Source: Deroplatys truncata (lineage: Eukaryota > Arthropoda > Insecta > Mantodea > Mantidae). From it: a DNA stretch of 64,000 nucleotides. The notes beneath the pieces were generated by a model that was not told the DNA's origin, ran no database searches, and was given only the letters and a program-made list of their open reading frames with translations. The DNA is taken from contig CM060986.1 of the NCBI GenBank assembly GCA_030765065.1, forward strand, positions 79,229,573-79,293,572, written 5' to 3'. Positions 57,120 through 64,000 of the stretch are shown piece after piece. The position numbers and the translations under genes were made by a program. Position 1 is the stretch's first letter; each line of letters starts with the position of its first letter.

Positions 57120-57330
57120 GTTATACAAGCCATTCAGAATGAAGACGACTTCAGAGTCTATTCCTAGAAAATTCAAGATATACATATTATTTGTCATGAA
57201 AATGTCTTAAATGTATGGTATGGTATGGTATTTTAATCAAAATCAGTGGAGCAATGCACGAGAAAATAAAAAATAAAAAAAATTGTTCTATGTAAAGCGT
57301 AGTTTAGGGGAAAGATTTTCTTGAAAAGCT
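57120..57330 (-). repeat. Interspersed repeat R1, inverted copy
   Basis: The minus strand reads AAGATTTTCTTG..., TTTTGATTAAAATACCATAC, ATTTAAGACATTTTCATGAC, AAATAATATGTATATCTTGA, ATTTTCTAGGAATAGACTCT and GAAGTCGTCTTCATTCTGAA, the R1 order. It contains a short (TATGG)n expansion at 57216-57231. Confidence 0.6.
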
Positions 57331-57829
57331 TGGCAAAATTTTAATACCACTTTGGCATTTAACACATACATGCATCACACACATATGGACCTTTTTCTTT
57401 AGGGGGGGGGGGGAGAAAAGGAAAAAAAAAAATGCTTTTTCCGTATTCAGAGAGCCTTTGAAATCTTGGTACCAAATATTTGGGTGGAATGCAATACTTC
57501 CTCTACTTACTATTTGGTAGGTGGTAAACAAAGTAAAAATACCTGATGTGCTACATTCGCATAACATTCCCTAGCCACTGTCGTTTATATTTATGTAACT
57601 CCTACAAACTATTCTTATGAAAACTTGGTTTTCTATCTACTTCATGTTAATGAAGATAAACCTTTGCAGAAATAGTTTCACTACAAACTTTCTTCTAGGT
57701 AAAGAGGAAACCAAGTTGATGTTTAAAATGGGTTGCTACATATATGCTGGCACTGAAATTCCATACATATTCCATGATGTTGCGAGAAACTAAACACACA
57801 CACATTATCTTGGAAATGGCTGTTGCCAA

Positions 57830-58340
57830 AATTAAAAAACTTCCAAGGATGCAAAATTAAGATTTTCAAGACAATCTCTACTCCCTCTCTTCCCCAAGTA
57901 CCAAACTATCCTTTACATGGAAAAATGTTCACTACAACTTATTTCAAATAATTTGTTTTTGCTGTATCAACCATTTCCAAGACATTATTATTGGTTTGAA
58001 TTTATGAATACTTTGTCATTTTAAAGTGCTGTCATCATCCACCTGTTTCTTGCAATGTCACGGAAAGACTATTTAAAGGCCAGTACATTGCAATCTGCTT
58101 ATTAAAGATTTGATCATTGTGTCAACCTTCTATATCCCTTTTGTGCCTATAATGAAATGTGTAATGAAACTATTTCTGCAAATGTGTATCTAGATTAACA
58201 TGATCTAGACAAAAACAAAAATTTCTGTATGAATGCCAAAGATATAAAATAATGGCTTCAGAAAGTGATGTGAATGTACCATAAAATAATTTTACTTATT
58301 TCAGTTTATTAACAAACCAAAGGCTCTTAAACACTGCACT
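57830..58340 (+). repeat. Interspersed repeat R1, copy 5
   Basis: Plus strand: AAGATTTTCAAGACAATCTC, CCATTTCCAAGACATTATTA, AAGTGCTGTCATCATCCACC, GTGCCTATAATGAAATGTGT and TTTCTGCAAATGTGTATCTA, parallel to 31660-32290 and 58840-59170. Confidence 0.6.
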
Positions 58341-58479
58341 AAACATACAAGTAGAATAATTTTACTACTATATGCAGTGGGCCTAAATTCCAAACCCAGT
58401 TAATCTGCATTCTGGACTAGTTCCTTGAGTGGAATTAAATTATTTATGCATTAATTTCATACCTTTTTGAATAAAGGAT

Positions 58480-59180
58480 GATGGGGCTTGGATCTAAAAT
58501 TTCATTAATGCCTTGTGCTTTATTTTATAACCCACAATGCATATCCATTTTCTTGCAGAAAATCTTGTTCAGATTACATAGGAGGTAAACAAAATGGCTA
58601 CAATTCTTTTTTATTTCTGAATCGCTTAGTTATAATAGGTAGGGGAAGAATTTAAGCTAGAAATACTTTGAGTCATTCTTTATATGGCAAAATGTGTTTC
58701 TTGAATTCTCTGGGAGTAGCCTGTGAAGTCTTCATTCAGAAGGAATTGTATATAATTTTGCGTACATTAAGGAATAGATAAGGACTACTACACAAAGAAT
58801 GCATTTCTCCTTAAAACACACACTTTATTTCAAATAACTTTTATGTGGCACCAGCCATTTTCCACATATCCATTGATGTGTATCAATTGCTCAAAAAGTC
58901 TTGTCGTTATTTACCCGTTTCTTGTGAAGTCAGGAAAGAGTGGAATTTTAAAGCCATAGCAAGCCACTTTTAAATACTATCGATTCGGATTCGTCCATCC
59001 CTCTTGCTTTTACAATTAAATGTGTAATGGAACTATATGTGCAAATGATTATCTTGATTAATGTGAAGCAGACAGAAAAATAAGCTTGCATAAGAATACG
59101 TTTCTGGGAGCTATATGAAAATAAATGACAGTGGGTAGAGAAAGGCTTGTGGATGTAACATCAGATTTATTTCTAGCATT
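58480..59180 (+). repeat. Interspersed repeat R1, copy 6
   Basis: Plus strand: TTCTTGAATTCTCTGGGAGT, AGCCTGTGAAGTCTTCATTC, AGAAGGAATTGTATATAATT, AAAACACACACTTTATTTCA, ACAATTAAATGTGTAATGGA and GTAGAGAAAGGCTTGTGGAT, matching 31790-32290. It ends at ATCAGATTTATTTC, the same point as the other copy (ATCAGATTTTTTTT at 32270-32283). Confidence 0.65.
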
Positions 59181-61399
59181 AGCTATTTTCAAAATATTCC
59201 AAACTGCATTACTACAATTTTCAAGAATGTCATTTGATGATAAATATATATATATTACCTTTGCAAGAGCTCATGACTATGGAGGACTATTTTTACTCCC
59301 TGATGACTTGTGAATTGATTCCTCCAACATGTACGTGTGCGCATATGTATGTGTGTGTGGGGAGGGGCAGAAATTTGGTAATTCTTTCGCCATAAAAAGC
59401 ACTGTTCTTCTGGATGAATACATGCTATAAATTATTTTAAAAATATTAAAAATAGGAAGGTTGAGATGTTCATGCCACCCAATTACAATCCCATTTCAGT
59501 GAAATATCAGAATATTTTTTGGCACTTTATTGAACTTGGCAGATTGTTATTGCATTCCAGCACAAAGGTTAACGAGAAGGCTGAACAATTTTTAAAACTG
59601 AAATCATTAGAAAGGAGAGTTGCATATTGTATTCATATAAACTTTCCATCTGATTTTGATACTCTTGTTAAGGAGTATTTTTGTTACGATTTTGACAAAA
59701 CTTAAGTTTTAAAATCTGGCATTTTCACCATTTGACCAATGTGGATAATACTTTGGACACTTGCACTTTATTTATGAATGAAAATTTTAGTCTACTCATG
59801 ACTCCAAAAACCACCCCTAACCTTATTTTCAACCCTTTACTTGGAGAAAGCATGCTAGGTAAGACAACTAGCCATAAATAATATCTCCATGTTTTATTTA
59901 ACTAGGTACTTAATCTGGAGTAATTTCTATGGTGTGATAGAAGAAACATTTTAATGAACGCTGCTACAATATATATGCATGGAAATTTGTAATGGGTAGA
60001 GAAAGTTGAGAGAGTGTACCAAATAAGATTTTTTCTTTAATAAACCAATGGTGCAATTAGTTTTAGTATTGCAGTTCTTTGCATAGAAACAGGCATCAAC
60101 AGATAATCATGACGATTTAGGTTTGTCAGTATTAGATTACAAATTATTTCACAGTGGCTCTGACTTCAGTATCAAATTTAAATATTCATAACTTATGTTG
60201 GATTAAATAAACTTGAAATGTTACACTGAAACATACTTTATTCTTCCTGACTCAGTGGAGAGGAAATGACTGTAATTCAAGAAAAATTTCCTGTACGAGA
60301 GAAACTAAACCTGGTAACTGAACTCTGGATTCGGAGCTAGAATATTGAACATCGAATGTAGGAGGATGTATTTTGTAAGAAGTTTAATGTACTGAATTTG
60401 AAGTTTTTAAACAGATGATATACCACTATGATTTAACTTTTTTTTTGTATCCATCACGATTGTATCAACTTTTATTCAGAGTTCTGAATATGTAATCTGT
60501 CAATCTGGCAACAAAGCTTCTAATTCGAACTTATATAAGAGAGAGAGCATACTACTACTATTACATTTTTCTAGTAGTAACCCTTCTGGTTTGGAAAACA
60601 AAACTAATCCACTCTCATTGACAATTTTGGCAAGTTATAAGTAATAGCTTATGGACATTAAAATGGTAATTGAAGAATGATATAAGCTGATGCATTTTGT
60701 GACTGCATATTAAAATACATAAATTCACTACTGCACTGAACTAAGAGATTCCTCCATCCAAGAAATCAAGAATTTACAGAATTAATTGTGAAGAGACATA
60801 GGTACTAGATTGAGACACAAAAAAAAAACAACCAAATAGAGAAATCAGCAGTAGCTTCAAACATCTGGAACAGAAACCACAAGATAAAATAATGTGCACC
60901 TGTTAAAATCAGTATGGCCACTAGGACTGGACATCTGGGAAAAGATTTTTGCACTGAAACACAAGTAATGAACTTTGAAATTCCCACTGAAGACTACCCA
61001 CTATACAAGTACAATCATCCAACAGAGATCCAGTAAGTCCTGGAGGATACCAGCAACAAGTCTGATAGTCGAAATTTGCTGATGTACGTCATCACTTATA
61101 AAACATGTTCAGTTTAATTAACTGTTTAGTGAAGCGACAAGAGTAAATTTGACTCAAATTGCAATTTATTATTACCAAGTTTGGTATTTAATCGACTACT
61201 CTGAGTTATGCTACTGCTCTCTCTCTCTTTCTCTCTCTCTCTCTCACACACACACACCGACACAATGGCCTAATTTTTGTTTGTTCAGGGATCTCAAAAC
61301 ATGTATTTCTGCTGAAATCTTGATATTAAATTTTTTGAGTGGAATACAATACAATAGTGGATGTATCCACTTTCTTAGATTCCCATTTTAAGTTGCATA
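59181..61399. other. Intronic sequence with a (CT)n(CA)n microsatellite
   Basis: CT repeats then CA repeats at 61216-61257. Open frames at 59125-59313 and 59466-59705 (plus) have no recognisable domain; the second is 79 codons and uninterrupted but isolated. Confidence 0.5.
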
Positions 61400-61404
61400 A
61401 ATTT

Positions 61405-61870
61405 TCTTTGCAGCAAGCAAAAGAAGCAATAAAAGAGCATGTAATAGAACTCATGGTAAGGGAATATAATGAAGATAGGCAAGAGACAGTTGACACTCCA
61501 GGAAAAGCACCAGAAAAGTTCCAATAATGAGCAAGATGACTTTTCTGTGTGGGCCCATTTTGATAGTGTGATACGTAAGTTCAATCACCAGGAACTGCTA
61601 CTTCTAGTGCCATTATGGAGATTCAGAGTTACCTGGAAGACTGAGTCATCACAGAGACCAGAATCCTCTTCTGTGGTGGGAACTTAACCATCACATTTAC
61701 CCAACAATAAGTAAAGTAGTCCAAAAACATTTCCATACGGTAGCAACATCAGTGCATGCGAGAGGATTTGTTCTAAGACAGGACTTGCAACAAATAATCG
61801 TTGTTCATCATCGAAGGTTCGTCACTTAATATTTTTGAATGCCAATGAAAAATATGCCTAAGCTCTTAAA
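61405..61870 (+). pseudogene. hAT transposase C-terminal fragment
   Basis: Plus strand: LQQAKEAIKEHVIELMVREY (61407-61466), then after a shift a SVWAHFDSVIRKFNHQELL segment (61548-61605), SAIMEIQSYLED (61605-61640), a decayed LTITFTQQ-like stretch, and VQKHFHTVATSVHARGFVLR followed by QDLQQIIVVHHRRF (61720-61818). This is the hAT C-terminal dimerisation region ('WW......P.LS..A...L.IPATS...ER.FS.AG.....RR..L'), here with the usual SERVFS changed to HARGFV. Only this domain is present; frameshifts make it inactive. Confidence 0.75.
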
Positions 61871-62300
61871 CAGTAAACTGGCTATCAGGACTTTGAGCAT
61901 GCAACTGTTCATTGAAGTATGCTAAATTTGGTAAGCCATGTCTTGGCAGTTTCACTCTACTTAGTGCAATATTTGCCATATAGATAATAGGTTATACTAA
62001 CAACTATTCTATCAATACTAACTTTTTATTATAAGTAGGATTTTTTAAAATATACATGAGTAAGACTGCTCTATGTATTTCTTAGTATGTTGTATAAAAT
62101 ACCAAACTACAGTTGGACTACCAGAAGGACGCAAGAAGGTGATTGAACTGTAGTTGATTTCTTTACTACGAAATATGCATGTGTAATTACATACCTTTAA
62201 AAAAGTTGACCTCACAGATCATTCATGCTCTAGGAAAAGTTCAAATAAGTTGCACTATTGCTGATGGCAACGAAAGTGCCTGGAAACTTCACGGGCAATT
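61871..62300. other. Intronic sequence, nothing recognised
   Basis: Gap between the hAT fragment and the Tigger transposase; no terminal repeat of either element could be identified in it. Confidence 0.45.
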
Positions 62301-62304
62301 GTAT

Positions 62305-63720
62305 TCAAAGCTTCAGTAACTCAGCAGACAATTTGGATGTTGCAGCAAAACGTTTTAAAGTGTCTATGGCGGTGAACACTTCCTGACAGGTGGATGGAAT
62401 GACATAGTCCTCCTCACTTTCTTCTGATGACTGTTCTTGCACTTCACACACAATTGCTTGTGTATCAGTGTCCATTGCAGCACAGGCCACAACATCGTCA
62501 TTTGTGCAAGTGAATTCTTAAAACTAATTCCAGGGTTTGCAATGTCTTGTAGAATATCCATTCGTCAGGTGAAGTGGTACTGACATCACCATCTAATTCA
62601 CCAACACCATTATCACTATGCCTCCAGGCTCTGCAAAAACAGTTCTGCATGTACTGTGAAGAGAGACATTCCCAAGATGTGGTGATAGCTTTCACTGGTT
62701 TAAGAAAACTCCAAATTGGGGTAGCCGTGTTGTTTTCAGCAGCAGGAATTGCAGCCCTCATAAGTAGCTGTGATAAAATCTCTTCATAAGAGCAATAATG
62801 CCTTTATCCAAAGGCTGAAGATGACTTGCCGCATTTGGGGGGAAAAAATGCACCTTAACTATAGTTAAGTTCAGTACATGTATGTTATAGGCCGTACACC
62901 AGTCCAGTGTCAGAGGAACATTTCTATTCTGAGCGACCATTCGACTGTTGAAGCAAAAATGCCACTTACGAAATGAGCTGTCAATGCAAGCTTTCTTATG
63001 GTGAGCGTAATTGTAAGTTATAGTATCCATGTTTATGTTTTTAAAACAACGTGATTTCTCTGACTTACCACACTTGGACAGAATTTTTCACTGCTGTCTG
63101 TATTATATACAAGGACAAAGTTAGGCATTGTTTACTACATGCTCCACCATGACACTTGGCACATTTTATTCTGAGGGCATGGCTTAGAAAAAGATTGTAA
63201 AAAGGTCCAGTTTCATCCATGTTGAACACATAACCTAATGCATAATTTTCTCTTGTTCAGTCAAATTCATGCAACCAGTAGTTTGCTCCTCATTCATCAA
63301 CTTTATTTGCTTCACCACAAATCACTAATGAAGAAATTGAGTGTCTGTTTTGGAACTGGTACAGCCAACCAAAAGAACTGAAATCTTGAATGTCTAACCT
63401 TTTGGCAATGTCATTTGCTTTTGACTGAATTAATAGGTCCACTTAAAGCTACACTGGAAGTGCATATATGGTCGAACCATTCTAGAAATAATTTGTTGAT
63501 GTCATTGGACTTAGCACTACTAAGTTGTTTAGATTTGTTCCCGGAACTTGATGCAGCGGCATTAAGAATTTTTTCACAATCTTTAATTATTGTGGATAAA
63601 CTAGACCTGGCGATTCCATACTGTTCAGCAATTGTCAGTTTCTTTAATGCACCAAGACCTACTTCCTCTAGGATTTTTAGTTTTGTTAGCAGGTCTATAC
63701 TGGTCTGTTTCCGTTTGGCC
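62305..63720 (-). pseudogene. Tigger (pogo family) transposase pseudogene
   Basis: Starts at 63720 with MAKRKQTSIDLLTKLKILEE; the CENP-B-type first HTH continues to YGIARSSLSTIIKDCEKIL. Then KLFLEWFDHICTSSVALSGP (second HTH, 'L..WF...R..N.PI.GP..'). After decayed sequence, NRNVPLTLDWCTAYNIHVLN (62940-62890 region) corresponds to the D-N catalytic block, followed by LTIVKVHFFPPNAASHLQPL and DKGIIALMKRFYHSYL, the diagnostic 'FLPPN.TS..QP.DQGII...K..YR' block. A C-terminal acidic EEQSSEESEEDYVIPS-like stretch ends at 62305. About 470 codons, the usual Tigger length, with several stops and shifts. Confidence 0.85.
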
Positions 63721-63833
63721 ATGATTAGTGCCTTACTGCTTGCAAGTTTTAATACGTATGATGAAATTGTACTGGTTATGTTTGAAAGAAATATGTTACA
63801 ACCCAATTGTTGGTGGCACGATGCTTGCAACAA
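62305..63833 (-). mobile_element. Tigger/pogo-type DNA transposon, transposase-bearing, decayed
   Basis: The minus strand holds a complete but frame-broken Tigger transposase (listed separately). Terminal inverted repeats were not found near 62.1-62.3 or 63.85-64.0 kb; the right side may continue beyond the window. Confidence 0.75.
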
Positions 63834-64000
63834 TTGTTAATTATTATTGTTAATTCAGTCACTCCTAGTTCACGTACCTAAATAACTGGGTATTTAATAT
63901 GTAAAGGCCTACATAGCAGAGTAAAAACAGGAAATAACAATATGAAATGCTTTGGAGGTTTGTGTTAACTGATAAAACAATACATGCCTGCTGGGACAAA

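Larger units (their letters stand above)
53965..64000 (-). other. Upstream intron of the minus-strand gene, open at the window edge
   Basis: The acceptor at 53965-53966 requires an upstream exon ending at a codon boundary; I found no convincing donor with coding sequence up to 64000, so the intron is likely longer than 10 kb. It holds SINE-like patches, R1 copies, and hAT and Tigger remnants. Confidence 0.45.

Noticed and set aside
59125-59705. Two plus-strand frames of 62 and 79 codons
   Set aside because: The first overlaps the end of an R1 copy; the second has no recognisable motif, no splice sites and no neighbours. Could be chance.
1-64000. CRISPR array, operon, bacterial island or undescribed defence system
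   Set aside because: No regularly spaced direct repeats, no ribosome-binding-site/operon structure and no prokaryotic gene content; the window is eukaryotic intronic DNA.

Overview
The window is animal nuclear DNA, most likely from an insect with a large, repeat-rich genome. It is AT-rich, has spliceosomal exons separated by introns of about 23 kb, and is full of decayed transposons of types common in insects (mariner, Tc1-like, PIF/Harbinger, pogo/Tigger, hAT, a Ty3/Gypsy LTR element, tRNA-derived SINEs). I see no bacterial or organellar genes, no CRISPR array and no intact RNA gene. The species cannot be named from sequence alone.

The only host gene I can support is on the minus strand. 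Five exons fit together by splice sites and reading phase: 53964-52978 (phase 0 to 0), 29755-29617 (0 to 1), 6643-6476 (1 to 1), 5783-5616 (1 to 1), and a terminal exon from 4606 with a stop at 4526-4524 and AATAAA signals at 4413-4408 and 4387-4382. Together they encode the last ~514 residues of a low-complexity, Ser/Gly-rich, basic and acidic protein that I do not recognise. Upstream exons are not visible up to 64000. Almost everything else lies in this gene's introns.

Layout, low to high coordinates. 1-4380: 3' flank, with a SINE, a DNA transposon (1631-3117) and a copy of an interspersed repeat I call R1. 4381-6643: three 3' exons, with a deleted transposon copy in one intron. 6644-29616: a 23-kb intron with a Tigger-like MITE, a transposase of the 'GQN' type (9.6-11.8 kb), a Gypsy element (15.09-23.88 kb) hit by a mariner in its 5' LTR and by a SINE in its leader, a foldback element and SINEs. 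29617-29755: small exon. 29756-52977: second 23-kb intron, with SINEs showing target-site duplications, two transposons with clear terminal inverted repeats (35.38-36.92 and 41.28-42.52 kb), three other Tc1/IS630-like fragments, a Harbinger fragment and an LTR-like block with a heat-shock-element-like motif. 52978-53964: large disordered-region exon. 53965-64000: upstream intron with R1 copies, a hAT C-terminus and a Tigger transposase.

The mobile elements are all broken by stops and frameshifts; none looks able to move by itself. The main points of interest are the phase-consistent host gene, several nested insertions that give a relative chronology, a perfect 48-bp palindrome inside a mariner, and repeat families present in two or more copies that can be reconstructed from this window alone.
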